From Affinirhizobium straminoryzae (GTDB taxonomy: Bacteria > Pseudomonadota > Alphaproteobacteria > Rhizobiales > Rhizobiaceae): a stretch of 64,000 bases of DNA. Where the stretch lies: assembly GCF_007004135.1 (NCBI RefSeq), contig NZ_VJMG01000016.1, forward strand, positions 62,001-126,000, read 5' to 3'. The notes beneath the pieces were generated by a model, which had not been told where the DNA came from, did not search any database, and saw only the letters and a list, made by a program, of their open reading frames with translations. Positions 42,982 through 53,124 of this stretch are shown piece after piece (position 1 is the first letter of the stretch; each line of letters begins with the position of its first letter). The position numbers and the translations under genes were made by a program.

Positions 42982-45048
42982 TCAGCGCCCCTCGCGCCAC
43001 CACATGGCGGAAATGGCGGCGAGCAGGGCGGCAAGACCCGCAAAGCCGGCAAACAGCGGCGTCGTGTCGATGCCCTTCAACACCGTCTCGTCGGTCATGC
43101 GGATGACCATGCGGCTCTGGTCGCTGATGCGCACCTCGCCGCGCACCGGCAGAAGGTCCGGCAGGCGGATGCCGCTGCCGCTTTCGACGCGGGCGACGAG
43201 GCCGCGCGTCCTGGCCGCATAGGGAGCAAGGGTGGCGGTGGTCGAAATCATCGCCTTGAATTCCGGCGCATCCACCGCGCCGATATGCACCAGCGTCGAG
43301 AACTGCCCGTTGCGCACCTCGAACAGGCCGGTTTCGTCCATCCGCTGCTCGATGCGGTAGAGACCGGGGCCGGCAGCGGTAAACGGCACCTGGGCGGTGC
43401 GGCCGGAGGGATAGCGGATGGTGGCCGGGCCCGGATCGTTGCCGATCGTCTGGCGGGTCGCCTCCAGCGTGCGGCCGACGGCGCGCGCCGTCAGTGCCTC
43501 TTCCTCCAGTTCCGGCTCCTTCATCAGCCAGTGGGCGATGCGGCGATAGAGCGCCACATGCGGGCCGCCACCTTCGAAGCCGCGGGCCCAGAGCCAGCCC
43601 TGGTCGGACAGGAACATGGCGACGCGGCCCTGGCCCTGCCGGTTGAGGATCAGCAACGGGCGTCCGCCATCGCCCTGCATCACGGTTTCGCCGCGCGCGG
43701 GGCCGACATCGATGGTGCGGAACCAGCGGCCCCAGGCCGGCGGCTCGCTTCCCGAACCGTCGAGGCCACGGGTCACGGGGTGTTTCTTGCCAAGCTCGGA
43801 CAGGCGCGGGAAGAAGCCCGCCTGATGAATGTCGCCGGTCGGCGCTGCCGGCAGTACGGTCGCCAGCGGCGTCGAGGCAATGGAATCGGGGCCTGCATGT
43901 TCCGGGCCGGCGGCAATCAGCAAGGCACCGCCATTTTCCACATATTGCGCGATATAGTCGTAATAGAGGATCGGCAGCACGCCGCGATGCTGGTAGCGGT
44001 CGAAGATGATCAGGTCGAAATCGTTGATCTTCTCGACGAAGAGTTCGCGGGTGGGAAACGCGATCAGCGACAATTCATTGATCGGCGTGCCGTCCTGCTT
44101 TTCCGGCGGGCGCAGAATGGTGAAGTGGACGAGATCCACGGAGGCATCGGATTTCAACAGGTTGCGCCAGGCGCGCTCGCCGGCATGCGGCTCGCCGGAC
44201 ACCAGCAGAACCCGCAGGTTCTGGCGGATGCCGTCGATCACATGGACGGCGCGGTTGTTGGCGGTCGTCACCTCGCCCGGCAGCTCCGCTACCGAGAATT
44301 CCATGATGTTGTTGCCACCGCGCGGCACGGTGAAGCGGAAGGGTGTCGGGGCGCCAGGTGTCGCCTGCAGATTGGCAATCACCTCGCCGTTCATGCGCAC
44401 CGTCACGGTTGCCGTGCCGCCCTGGGCGCGGCCGTCGTCGAAGACGCGCAGCGTCATGTCCTGCTCTTCGCCGACGATGCCGAAACGCGGCGCGCGCACC
44501 ACTTCGACACGGCGGTCGAACTCGCCGGCATGGCCGGTTATCAGGCCGTGGATCGGCGCGTTGAAGCCCAGTTCCTGATTGATGCCGGGCAGATCGTGGA
44601 TCTGACCGTCGGTGATGAAGATGGCCGCACCGATCCGGCTCGGCGGGACGTCGGAAATCGCCGAGGTCAGCGCTGAAAACAGGCGGGTGGAGGGCGTGTC
44701 GGAGCTGGCATCGTCGCGCACCTCGACAATGCGCGGTTCAAGTCGCGGGAAACGGGCCAGCCGGTCGCGCAGTTGCGCGAGTGCCGCATCGGTCTGGGCG
44801 CGCCGCTCGGCCGTGTCCTGGCTCTGCGAGCGGTCCACGACCACCGGCACGATGGTGGAGAGCGGCGCACGCTCTTCCTGCAGCAGCGTCGGGTTGGCGA
44901 GCGCCAGCAAAAGCGCGGCAAGGGCAAGCGCTCTGAGCAGCGCGCCGCGCAGCCCGCGCCACAGCGAGAAGACCACGAGACAGGCAGCAAGCAGGCCAAG
45001 CAGGGCCAGCACTTGCCAGGGCAGGAAGGGGGCGAACTGAATCTCCAT
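42982..45048 (-). CDS. Membrane protein with GATase-like domain, end of moxR-type operon
   Basis: 688-residue protein. Two N-terminal hydrophobic helices (about 10-52) precede a vWA-like region (about 65-180, VVVDRSQSQDTAERR) and a C-terminal transmembrane segment (about 665-685). Its middle (about 280-490) looks like a class-I glutamine-amidotransferase fold without a catalytic Cys that I can identify (VLLVSGEPHAGERAWRNLL, DLIIFDRY, YVENGGALLIAAGPEH). It is the fourth gene of the MoxR-DUF58-BatA/DUF4159 cluster, 12 nt downstream of its partner. Function unknown; an envelope-stress role is inferred from similar clusters. Confidence 0.8.
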   Translation of the reverse strand: MEIQFAPFLPWQVLALLGLLAACLVVFSLWRGLRGALLRALALAALLLALANPTLLQEERAPLSTIVPVVVDRSQSQDTAERRAQTDAALAQLRDRLARFPRLEPRIVEVRDDASSDTPSTRLFSALTSAISDVPPSRIGAAIFITDGQIHDLPGINQELGFNAPIHGLITGHAGEFDRRVEVVRAPRFGIVGEEQDMTLRVFDDGRAQGGTATVTVRMNGEVIANLQATPGAPTPFRFTVPRGGNNIMEFSVAELPGEVTTANNRAVHVIDGIRQNLRVLLVSGEPHAGERAWRNLLKSDASVDLVHFTILRPPEKQDGTPINELSLIAFPTRELFVEKINDFDLIIFDRYQHRGVLPILYYDYIAQYVENGGALLIAAGPEHAGPDSIASTPLATVLPAAPTGDIHQAGFFPRLSELGKKHPVTRGLDGSGSEPPAWGRWFRTIDVGPARGETVMQGDGGRPLLILNRQGQGRVAMFLSDQGWLWARGFEGGGPHVALYRRIAHWLMKEPELEEEALTARAVGRTLEATRQTIGNDPGPATIRYPSGRTAQVPFTAAGPGLYRIEQRMDETGLFEVRNGQFSTLVHIGAVDAPEFKAMISTTATLAPYAARTRGLVARVESGSGIRLPDLLPVRGEVRISDQSRMVIRMTDETVLKGIDTTPLFAGFAGLAALLAAISAMWWREGR

Positions 45049-45060
45049 CGGTCCTGCCTC

Positions 45061-47907
45061 CTACTGTCCGAGCCGTTCGAGAAGGGCCGGCACATGCACC
45101 TGGTCGGCCTTGTAGTTGCCGGTCAGCATGTACATCATGATGTTGACCCCGGCCCGGTAGGCATATTCGCGCTGCATCTCGTCCGGCGGAACGGTGGGCA
45201 GAACCGGTGCGCCATTGGCATCGATTGCCCAGGCGCCGGCGAAATCGTTGCCCGTGATCAGGATCGGCGTCACGCCGTCACCCGTAGACGAAAGATTGCT
45301 GCCGGAATTGCGCGAATCCTGCCGCGCCTCCACCCACAAAGGGCTTCCGGTGTAACGGCCGGGGAAGCTGGAGAGCAGGTAGAAGGTGCGGGTCAGCACA
45401 TGGTTTTCCGGCGTCGGCTCGAGCGGCGGAATGTCGATATTGGCAAGAATTTCCTGCAGGCGCCGGCTGTTGGCGCTGGTGCCGCCGCCGGCGTCGAGCG
45501 CGGTAAACTGGTCGCGCGTATCGAACAGCACCGTGCCGCCATTGCGCATGTAGGCGTCGATGCGGGAAATCGCCGCCTGGGTCGGCATCGGCGCGCTGGC
45601 CGAAATCGGCCAGTAGATGATCGGGTAGAAGGAAAGCTCGTCCTTCGAAATGTCGAGGCCCACAGGGGCGCCGGGTTCCAGCGTCGTGCGATAGGTCAGA
45701 AACTGGCTGAGCCCTTCCAGCCCCTGTTCCGACAGCCTGTCCACATCCGCCTCGCCCGTCACGACATAGGCGAGATGGGTGGTGTCCAGCCGCTCCAGCG
45801 CCTGTTCGTCGCCGGGGCGGGCGTCCTGGCCCGGCGCCTGGGCGCGGCTTTCGCCGGGCGCAAGCGCAAAGGGCAAAAGCGCGATCATCAGCAGCGCCGC
45901 CGTCGCGCGGCCCGCACGCGGCAGACGCGAAAACGCGCCGTTCATGGCGAGCACGATCAGGCTGTCGAGCAGCAGCAGCAGGAAGGCGATCGTGAAGAGG
46001 GCAGGGCGCAGCGACCAGGCCTCGCGGCCGATCAGGCCTGCGCGCGTCACAGTGAGGTTTCCGGCAGCAGAAAGATCCACCGGGTTCAGCTCCGTGCCCG
46101 CCGGCAAGAGGTTCAGCGCCGTAAAGCCGTCCTCGCTGCCATAGAGGCCGGGCGGATGGTCGGGGCTGGCGCCCGGGGTCCGGCCGGCGGCAAGCGTCAG
46201 GGGTTTTGCCGTGCCGGTCTCGGTGGTCAGCGCGCCATCAGCCGTCAGAAGGCGGAAGGGCGGCAGAACCGTCTCAGCCGGGGCCGCACCGGCGACGGCG
46301 GCAGCGCCACCGGTTGCCGTCACCGCGCCGCCTGCCCGTGCCATCTGCACGAGACGGCGCAGCATCTCGACGAAGGTGCCTGATATCGGCAGGTTCGACC
46401 AGGTTGCTTCCGCGCTGACGTGGAAGAGGACGATGCGGCCGTTGTTGACCTGCCGTGTGGTGACGAGCGGCGTGCCATCGCCAAGGCTTGCCCAGGTCCG
46501 TTCCGCGAGATCGGGTGTCGGCTCGGCGAGCACCTGACGGTTCACGCGCACATCCTCGGCGCGCGGCATGCCGGCGAAGGGGCCGAAATTCGGGAAGTCG
46601 GCAAGTGGTTGCGGCTCGGCCCAGGAGAGCGCGCCGCCGAGCGTGCGTTCGCCGCGGCGCAGGATGACCGGCACCAGCGGATCATCGGCCGGGGCCGCCG
46701 CAAGGCGCGGGCCGGCAAAGCGGATCAGCGTGCCGCCGCGTGCGATCCATTGCTGCAACGGCTCATAGGTTTCCGCCGGAAGGCGGCCGATATCGGCCAT
46801 GATGATGGCCGAGGGGTTCTGCTGCAGGATGTCCGGCAGGGAGGTGGAGAGGTCGGCACCACGCGGCTCGATCAGGTCGGCATAGGGCTGCAGCGCGCGG
46901 CTGATGTAATAGAGCGGCAGCAGCAGCGGCTGCATGTCATTGCCGCCGTCGCCCGCCAGCAATGCCACGCGCCGGCGCTTGAAGCCGTCATCCAGAAGAT
47001 GCGCTGCCCCGGCCGTCGCCTTGCCGTCGATGGCGAGGCGGGCAAAATCGTTGCGCAGTTCGAAAGGCGCGGAAATATCGGCTCGCGCGGTCGCAGCCCC
47101 GGCGGCGAAGGTGAGATCGGCAGAGGCGAGCGAACGGCCCTGCTGGTCCAGCGCATTGACCTTCAGCGTTTCCGGATGCTCGCGGCTGAGGCGCGCGGCC
47201 GTCACCGTCATCGACGCGGCGGTGTTTACCGCGTCCGTCAGCGCCACCGCGCCATCGCCGTCGCCCTGGATCAGGTTGAGCTGCTGCGGCAAAAGGCCGG
47301 CAAGTCTGGTCATCATGGCTCCGTCGTCCGGCGTCGAGACACCGTCCGACAGAAATGCGACCGTACCGGGGCGCGTGCCGTTCAGCGCCGCGGCTACGGC
47401 GTCCACGGCGAGGGCCCGCTGGGGAACGAGCGGCTTCGGCCGCGCCGCGCGCAGTTTTTCGCGCGCACTGGAAGCGCTGCCGGGCACGGCATCGTGGGTG
47501 GCATCCGCCGTGAAGACGATCGAGACCGGCAGATCGGCCTGTTCGGCATCGCCGATCAGCTGGTCGGCCGTCTCCACCCTCCGTCCCCAGTCGGGCGCGG
47601 CCGACCAGCTGTTGTCGACGATCAGCACCAGCGGCCCGCCACCGGAAATCGCCGCGCTGCGCGGGTTCATCACAGGGCCGGCGATGGCGAGAATGACGGC
47701 CGCCGCTAAGGCCATGCGCAGCAGCGTCAGCCACCACGGGCTTTTCGAAGGCGTTTCCTGCCGCTTCAGAACCGTGGCCAGAATGGCGAGCGGCGGAAAC
47801 ACCTCTGCCTTCGGGCGCGGCGGGGTGAGCCGCAGCAGCCACCAGATGGCCGGAAGCGCGATCAGTCCGAACAGGATGGCGGGATTTGCGAAGGCAAGCA
47901 GACCCAT
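45061..47907 (-). CDS. BatA/DUF4159 domain membrane protein
   Basis: 948-residue protein. The N-terminal BatA-type membrane domain spans about 1-80. A vWA-like domain starts at about 90, with a DxSxS MIDAS motif at 98-102 (DNSWS). A GATase-like middle is followed by a transmembrane helix near 640-660. The DUF4159 domain is about 720-945 (LAYVVTGEADVDRLSEQGLEGL and the GSNLSSTGDGVTPILITGNDFAGAWAIDANG region). Its start overlaps the DUF58 stop by one base. Biological role is not established. Confidence 0.87.
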   Translation of the reverse strand: MGLLAFANPAILFGLIALPAIWWLLRLTPPRPKAEVFPPLAILATVLKRQETPSKSPWWLTLLRMALAAAVILAIAGPVMNPRSAAISGGGPLVLIVDNSWSAAPDWGRRVETADQLIGDAEQADLPVSIVFTADATHDAVPGSASSAREKLRAARPKPLVPQRALAVDAVAAALNGTRPGTVAFLSDGVSTPDDGAMMTRLAGLLPQQLNLIQGDGDGAVALTDAVNTAASMTVTAARLSREHPETLKVNALDQQGRSLASADLTFAAGAATARADISAPFELRNDFARLAIDGKATAGAAHLLDDGFKRRRVALLAGDGGNDMQPLLLPLYYISRALQPYADLIEPRGADLSTSLPDILQQNPSAIIMADIGRLPAETYEPLQQWIARGGTLIRFAGPRLAAAPADDPLVPVILRRGERTLGGALSWAEPQPLADFPNFGPFAGMPRAEDVRVNRQVLAEPTPDLAERTWASLGDGTPLVTTRQVNNGRIVLFHVSAEATWSNLPISGTFVEMLRRLVQMARAGGAVTATGGAAAVAGAAPAETVLPPFRLLTADGALTTETGTAKPLTLAAGRTPGASPDHPPGLYGSEDGFTALNLLPAGTELNPVDLSAAGNLTVTRAGLIGREAWSLRPALFTIAFLLLLLDSLIVLAMNGAFSRLPRAGRATAALLMIALLPFALAPGESRAQAPGQDARPGDEQALERLDTTHLAYVVTGEADVDRLSEQGLEGLSQFLTYRTTLEPGAPVGLDISKDELSFYPIIYWPISASAPMPTQAAISRIDAYMRNGGTVLFDTRDQFTALDAGGGTSANSRRLQEILANIDIPPLEPTPENHVLTRTFYLLSSFPGRYTGSPLWVEARQDSRNSGSNLSSTGDGVTPILITGNDFAGAWAIDANGAPVLPTVPPDEMQREYAYRAGVNIMMYMLTGNYKADQVHVPALLERLGQ

Positions 47908-48821
47908 CAGCGCGCCCCCGACAGCTGCGGCGGATTGCCGGAGAGATGGCCGTGCAGCGCGGCAAGTGCCTCCGAAGCAAGATGATCGGTGCGATGGAAG
48001 ACGAAGCTCCAGCCCATGCGCCGGAGCGACTGGCCAAGGTGATCGCGCCGCGCCAGATAGGCGCGCTGGTAATCCTCGCGCAGCGTCTCGGCACGGCCGG
48101 AGACCAGCTTTTCGCCGGTTTCGGGATCGGTGAATTCGGTACGGCCGCTATAGGGGAACGTCTCTTCGGCCGGATCGGCGATCTCCACCACATGGCCGCG
48201 CAGGTTGCGGCGGGCAAGCGGCGCGATGCGCGCCATGATCCGGTCGGCATCGTCGAGAAAATCGCCGATCAGCACGATGTCGCTGGCGCCGCGGATCATC
48301 TGCGTATCCGGCAGGCCTTCCGGCGGTGGCGAGAGCATGATGGCGCTGGCCAGCCGTTCGGCGGCATTGCGGGCCGCGACCGGTTCCATGATGCCGGGGC
48401 AGCCGATGCGCTCGCCCGAGCGCGCCAGGATTTCCGCCAGCGCCAGCATCAGCACCAGCGCGCGGCTTTCCTTCGACACGGTGCCGAGGGTGGATTTGTA
48501 CATCATGGAGGGCGACATGTCGGCCCACAGCCAGACGGTATGCGCCGCCTCCCATTCGCGGTCGCGCACATAGGTATGGTCGTCGCGGGCCGAGCGGCGC
48601 CAGTCGATGCGTGACAGGCTCTCGCCCTCGCTATAGGGGCGGAACTGCCAGAAGTTTTCGCCGATACCGCGCTTGCGGCGCCCGTGCCAGCCGGCAATCA
48701 CCGTGTTGGCGATGCGGCGTGCCTCCACCATGCAATCGGGCACGAGAATGGCACGCTGCCTTGCGCGTGCCAGAACTTCGCTGCCGGGGGTCTGCGGAAC
48801 GATCTGGCCGATGGATGCCAC
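47907..48821 (-). CDS. DUF58 domain protein
   Basis: 304-residue protein of the DUF58 (vWA-like) family, which usually partners MoxR ATPases. The core is RRKRGIGENFWQFRPYSEGESLSRIDWRRSARDDHTYVRDREWE, followed by LWADMSPSMMYKS as a degenerate MIDAS. It is the second gene of the operon, 43 nt after moxR. Confidence 0.9.
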   Translation of the reverse strand: MASIGQIVPQTPGSEVLARARQRAILVPDCMVEARRIANTVIAGWHGRRKRGIGENFWQFRPYSEGESLSRIDWRRSARDDHTYVRDREWEAAHTVWLWADMSPSMMYKSTLGTVSKESRALVLMLALAEILARSGERIGCPGIMEPVAARNAAERLASAIMLSPPPEGLPDTQMIRGASDIVLIGDFLDDADRIMARIAPLARRNLRGHVVEIADPAEETFPYSGRTEFTDPETGEKLVSGRAETLREDYQRAYLARRDHLGQSLRRMGWSFVFHRTDHLASEALAALHGHLSGNPPQLSGAR

Positions 48822-48864
48822 GCGATCACTCTTGCTCCTGTTGCCTTACGTCAGGACGCGCCGG

Positions 48865-49878
48865 TCAGCCGCGTGCCTGCTTCACCAGACCGGCGATCAC
48901 GTCGCGGACGGTCATGCCTTCCGCGCGGGCCGAGAAGGTCAGCGCCATGCGGTGCTGCAGCACCGGCTCGGCCAGCGAATGCACGTCGTCGAGCGAAGGC
49001 GCGAGCCGTCCCTCGTAGAGCGCGCGCGCTCGGGCGCACAGCATCAGCGCCTGTCCGGCGCGCGGGCCGGGGCCCCAGGCCACATGCCGGTCGGTCATCG
49101 TGTTGCCCTGGCCGGGGCGGGCGGAGCGCACCAGCGCGAGGATCGCATCCACCACCGTGTCGCTGACCGGCATCTGGCGGATCAGCGCCTGGATGTCCTG
49201 CAGACGCGCCGCATCGATGACGCCGCTTGCCTTCGCCTCGGAGAGGCCGGTGGTTTCGAGCAGGATGCGCCGCTCGGCCTCGAGTTCGGGATAGAGCACG
49301 TCGACCTGCAACAGGAAGCGGTCCAGCTGCGCTTCCGGCAGCGGATAGGTGCCTTCCTGCTCCAGCGGGTTCTGGGTCGCCAGCACATGGAAGGGGGCCG
49401 GCAGGTCATAGCGTTGGCCGGCCACCGTGATGTGATATTCCTGCATGGATTGCAGCAGCGCCGACTGGGTGCGCGGCGAGGCACGGTTGATTTCGTCGGC
49501 CATCAGAAGCTGGGCGAAGACAGGCCCCTTGACGAAACGGAACGACCGGCGGCCGGTCTCGTCCTGGTCCATCACCTCGGTGCCGAGAATGTCCGACGGC
49601 ATCAGGTCCGGCGTGAACTGGATGCGGCTCGCATCAAGGCCGAGCACGGTGCCGAGCGTCGAGACGAGCTTGGTCTTTGCCAGACCCGGCACGCCGACCA
49701 GAAGCGCATGACCGCCGGACAGCACGGCGATCAGCGTGTTTTCCACCACATGTTCCTGGCCGAAAATCACCTTGGAGACTTCGGCGCGGATGCCGGCGAT
49801 ATCGGCGAGCGCCCGTTCGGCGGCGGCGACAATCGCCTTTTCGTCAAGCGCTGCGTCGGTGGAAGTCATCAGGCCCAT
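48865..49878 (-). CDS. MoxR-family AAA+ ATPase
   Basis: 337-residue AAA ATPase of the MoxR group, thought to act as a chaperone for vWA-domain partners. Walker A is GVPGLAKTKL, Walker B is LLMADEINRA, sensor 1 is FHVLATQNPLEQEG and an arginine-finger region is PEAQLDRFLLQVDV. The ATG at 49878 has GGAG 6 nt upstream; ATGs at 49890 and 49869 are alternatives. It leads the leftward operon and is divergent from the DUF1285 gene. Confidence 0.93.
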   Translation of the reverse strand: MGLMTSTDAALDEKAIVAAAERALADIAGIRAEVSKVIFGQEHVVENTLIAVLSGGHALLVGVPGLAKTKLVSTLGTVLGLDASRIQFTPDLMPSDILGTEVMDQDETGRRSFRFVKGPVFAQLLMADEINRASPRTQSALLQSMQEYHITVAGQRYDLPAPFHVLATQNPLEQEGTYPLPEAQLDRFLLQVDVLYPELEAERRILLETTGLSEAKASGVIDAARLQDIQALIRQMPVSDTVVDAILALVRSARPGQGNTMTDRHVAWGPGPRAGQALMLCARARALYEGRLAPSLDDVHSLAEPVLQHRMALTFSARAEGMTVRDVIAGLVKQARG

Positions 49879-50047
49879 GCTGGTCTCCATCAGGCTCTCA
49901 TGCCCGAAAGCGCCGGGCCGGGGAATCATCGTGGTTGCACGATCTGTCCATACTAACCAACTTATTCGCGCGGTGGCGGCTGACAAGCACGTTATGAATG
50001 ACTATCTCGTGAGACAGGACGCATAAACCGGAAGCGTGACTTAAATT

Positions 50048-50671
50048 ATGGCAGGCGAGACTTTTCATGCGGCCGGCGATGCCGCGGGCCTTGCGGCAAT
50101 GATTGCCCGCGCGGCCGAGCAGACTGGTGGCCGAGCGAGGGGCCTGCCCCCGGTCGAGCGCTGGAATCCGCCCTTCTGCGGCGATCTGGACATGGAAATC
50201 CGCGCTGACGGCACCTGGTTCTACCTCGGCACGCCGATTGGTCGCCCGGCGCTGGTGCGCCTGTTTTCCACTGTTTTGCGCAAGGACGAGGACGGTCGCA
50301 CCTATCTCGTCACGCCTGTGGAAAAAGTCGGCATCCGCGTCGAGGACGCGCCGTTCCTTGCCGTGGAGATGACGGTCGCGGAGCGGGAGGGGGAGCCGGT
50401 TCTCACCTTCCGCACCAATGTCGGCGATGTGGTCGAGGCGGGAGCGGACAACCCCTTGCGCTTCGTGACGGAAGGGGAGGAGGGGCAGCTCAAACCCTAT
50501 CTCCTGGTGCGCGGACGGCTGGAGGCGCTTGTCTCGCGCGCCGTGATGTATGATCTGGTGGCTCTGGGCGAGAATGTTTCGGTCGAGGGGCGTGCCATGT
50601 TTGCGGTGCGCTCGGGCGGTGCGATCTTTCCCGTGATGCCCGCCGACGAACTGGACCGCCTCTCGCAATGA
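50048..50671 (+). CDS. DUF1285 family protein
   Basis: 207-residue predicted cytosolic protein. The blocks VERWNPPFCGDLDMEIRADGTWFYLGTPIGRPALVRLFSTVLRKDEDGRTYLVTPVEKVGIRVEDAPF match DUF1285. Function unknown. Its stop overlaps the next ATG by 4 nt, so it is coupled to the NUDIX and CCA genes. Confidence 0.88.
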   Translation: MAGETFHAAGDAAGLAAMIARAAEQTGGRARGLPPVERWNPPFCGDLDMEIRADGTWFYLGTPIGRPALVRLFSTVLRKDEDGRTYLVTPVEKVGIRVEDAPFLAVEMTVAEREGEPVLTFRTNVGDVVEAGADNPLRFVTEGEEGQLKPYLLVRGRLEALVSRAVMYDLVALGENVSVEGRAMFAVRSGGAIFPVMPADELDRLSQ

Positions 50672-51315
50672 CCGACCTTCTTCTCAATCCGGCCTTCTAT
50701 TCCGCCGATGAATTTCGCCGTCGCGCCGGCCACCAGAACGGCGACCCCATCGAGATCGCCTCGGCCGACCATGGTGATCATCGGTTGAATCCCGGCATTC
50801 TCACCCATGTGCAGGGGTTGAGGTTGAAGGATGCGGCGGTGCTGGTGCCGGTGGTCGATGATGCCGATGGCGCCAAGGTGATCCTCACCCAGCGCACCGC
50901 GTCGCTGCGCAAGCATTCCGGCCAGATCGCCTTTCCGGGCGGCGGCGTCGATCCCGAGGATGGCAGCGTCGAAATGGCGGCGCTGCGCGAGGCGGAGGAG
51001 GAGATCGGGCTTGCGCGCCGCTTCGTCGAGCCGGTCGGCCGCCTGCCGGATTATTTTGCCGCAACCGGTTTCCGGATCACGCCGGTGCTGTCCGTCGTGC
51101 AGCGGGGTTTTGAACTGAAGCCTAATCCGGGCGAGGTGGCGGAGGTCTTCGAAGTGCCGCTCGCCTTTCTGATGGATCCCGCCAACCACGAGACCGGCAG
51201 TCGCGAATGGAACGGCACGGTGCGCCATTTCTACCGCATGCCCTATGGCGACTGGAACATCTGGGGCATCACGGCGGGCATTCTGCGCACGCTTTACGAA
51301 AGGTTGTATGCATGA
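50668..51315 (+). CDS. NUDIX CoA-pyrophosphatase-like hydrolase
   Basis: 215-residue hydrolase of the NudL/CoAse group. The signature is LRKHSGQIAFPGGGVDPEDGSVEMAALREAEEEIGL, combining the CoAse motif (SGQIAFPGG) with the Nudix core REAEEEIGL. Known members cleave CoA to phosphopantetheine and 3',5'-ADP. It overlaps both flanking genes by 4 nt. Confidence 0.9.
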   Translation: MTDLLLNPAFYSADEFRRRAGHQNGDPIEIASADHGDHRLNPGILTHVQGLRLKDAAVLVPVVDDADGAKVILTQRTASLRKHSGQIAFPGGGVDPEDGSVEMAALREAEEEIGLARRFVEPVGRLPDYFAATGFRITPVLSVVQRGFELKPNPGEVAEVFEVPLAFLMDPANHETGSREWNGTVRHFYRMPYGDWNIWGITAGILRTLYERLYA

Positions 51316-52577
51316 CGAGCCTTGCCGGCCAGAACTGGCTGACCGATCCGGTGACGCAACGGGTGTTTGCGCTCCTCAATGCCGAGGGCGGTGAAGGCCG
51401 CATCGTGGGCGGTGCAGTACGCAACGCGCTGATGGGCCATCCGATCAGCGATCTCGATTTCGCCACCACCAACCTGCCGCAGGTGGTGATCGCGCGCGCG
51501 AAGACCGCCGGCATCAAGGCGGTGCCGACCGGCATCGACCATGGCACGGTGACGCTGGTGGTGGAGGGCCGTCCCTTCGAGGTGACGACGCTGCGCCGCG
51601 ACGTGGAGACAGACGGCCGCCGGGCGACGGTTGCCTTCGGGACCGATTGGCAGGTGGATGCCGACCGGCGGGATTTCACCATCAATGCGCTTTACGTGAC
51701 GGCGGATGGAACGGTGATCGATCTGGTCGACGGTCTCCCCGACATCGAAAGCCGCAGCCTTCGCTTCATCGGCAATGCCGAAGCCCGCATTGCCGAGGAT
51801 TATCTGCGCGTGCTGCGCTTCTTCCGTTTCTTTGCCTGGTATGGCAGCGGCCGGCCGGATGCCGAGGGGCTGAAGGCCGCGGCCCGCGCCAGGGACAGGC
51901 TCGCCACCCTGTCGGCCGAGCGCATCTGGGCGGAAATGAAGAAGCTTCTCTCGGCTCCCGATCCGTCGCGCGCGCTGTTGTGGATGCGCACTTCCGGCGT
52001 GCTGGGCGCCGTTCTGCCGGAAAGCGAGAAATGGGGCATCGATGCCGTCCACGGCCTTGTCGCAACCGAGCAGGGGCTGGGCTGGACGCCCGATCCGCTG
52101 CTCAGGCTGGCCGCGATCGTGCCGCCGGATGTGGAACGTCTCGCGATGCTGGCCCGTCGCTGGCGTCTGTCGAATGCCGAAGCGGAACAGCTGGCGCAAT
52201 GGGCACGCGTGCCGGAACCTTCCGCCGACCTCGCTCATACCGCACTTGACCGCATGCTCTACCGGGATGGAAAGAGCGGCATGATGATGCGGCTGCGCCT
52301 GTCGCTGGCGAGCGCGCGCCGTGCCGCCGAGGGAAGTCCCGAGGCCATGGCCAAGGCCGCCAGACTTTCGGCGCTGCTGGCCCGCGCGGAAGCTTTCGCC
52401 AGGCCCGTCTTTCCGCTGACCGGCGGCGACGTGATGGCGCTTGGAATATCCGCCGGACCGCGCGTCGGCCAGCTGTTGCACGATCTGGAAGCCTTCTGGC
52501 TTGAGCGGAATTTTGCGCCGGACAAGGCAGCGCTGACGGCCCGGCTCAAGGATCTCGCAGACAAACCGGCAGACTGA
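51312..52577 (+). CDS. cca: CCA tRNA nucleotidyltransferase
   Basis: 421-residue enzyme that adds or repairs the tRNA 3' CCA end. Catalytic motifs are RIVGGAVRNALMG and the DxD in ISDLDFATT. The RRDFTINALY block and the ERIWAEMKKLL domain are typical of class II nucleotidyltransferases. The ATG at 51312 overlaps the NUDIX stop (ATGA). It is the last gene of the three-gene operon. Confidence 0.94.
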   Translation: MTSLAGQNWLTDPVTQRVFALLNAEGGEGRIVGGAVRNALMGHPISDLDFATTNLPQVVIARAKTAGIKAVPTGIDHGTVTLVVEGRPFEVTTLRRDVETDGRRATVAFGTDWQVDADRRDFTINALYVTADGTVIDLVDGLPDIESRSLRFIGNAEARIAEDYLRVLRFFRFFAWYGSGRPDAEGLKAAARARDRLATLSAERIWAEMKKLLSAPDPSRALLWMRTSGVLGAVLPESEKWGIDAVHGLVATEQGLGWTPDPLLRLAAIVPPDVERLAMLARRWRLSNAEAEQLAQWARVPEPSADLAHTALDRMLYRDGKSGMMMRLRLSLASARRAAEGSPEAMAKAARLSALLARAEAFARPVFPLTGGDVMALGISAGPRVGQLLHDLEAFWLERNFAPDKAALTARLKDLADKPAD

Positions 52578-52684
52578 CACGAGCGCCGTCTGCCGCCGCG
52601 TTTGCGCTGTCTCGGAACTGCATGACATGGGGTGCCCTGCAGTTTCAAGGTTTGATGCCTCTATGCTTTATACGGCTGAACGGC

Positions 52685-52879
52685 TCATGCCGTCTGACCG
52701 GCCGTGTGGTCGTCGCGGATGCGCGCCTTGATGTTATCGATCATGGTCTCGCGGATCACGGTTTCCCCGTGGACCGTGCGCATGTGGTCCACAGTCCGGC
52801 GCACCACTTCGGCATCCTCGCCGGCGCGCGTGTGCCAGTCACAACCGGGCACCAGCGTGCCGCACTCGAACAGTCTCAT
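52685..52879 (-). CDS. DUF1059-like small protein
   Basis: 64-residue protein. MRLFECGTLVPGCDWHTRAGEDAEVVRRTVDHMRTVHG matches the small DUF1059 family, with two Cys and two His that could bind a metal. The ATG at 52879 has GGAGGA 5 nt upstream. Function unknown. Confidence 0.8.
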   Translation of the reverse strand: MRLFECGTLVPGCDWHTRAGEDAEVVRRTVDHMRTVHGETVIRETMIDNIKARIRDDHTAGQTA

Positions 52880-53124
52880 GGCATCCTCCATTCAAGGTTT
52901 GCGCCGGAAATGCGGTTCTTGCCGCATCCGGCCTGCCGTTTGAACGAAGTGGAAGGCCATGCCGTTCCATCTCTGCCATGCGAATGGCGATCCTCCTGTT
53001 CGCCATTCGCGCCCAGCCTCTCGCCGCAGACGAAAACAACATAACTGCCCTCGGGTCAGGAGCCGAAGGGTGTTCTACGGCAGCGGATGGCAGCTGCGGT
53101 AACGCCGCAGAAGAGCGCGGACTC

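Noticed and set aside
44773-47709. Two rightward open frames of 536 and 429 codons opposite the BatA/DUF4159 gene
   Set aside because: Arg/Gly/Ala-rich antisense products without motifs; the leftward operon is continuous with overlapping genes.
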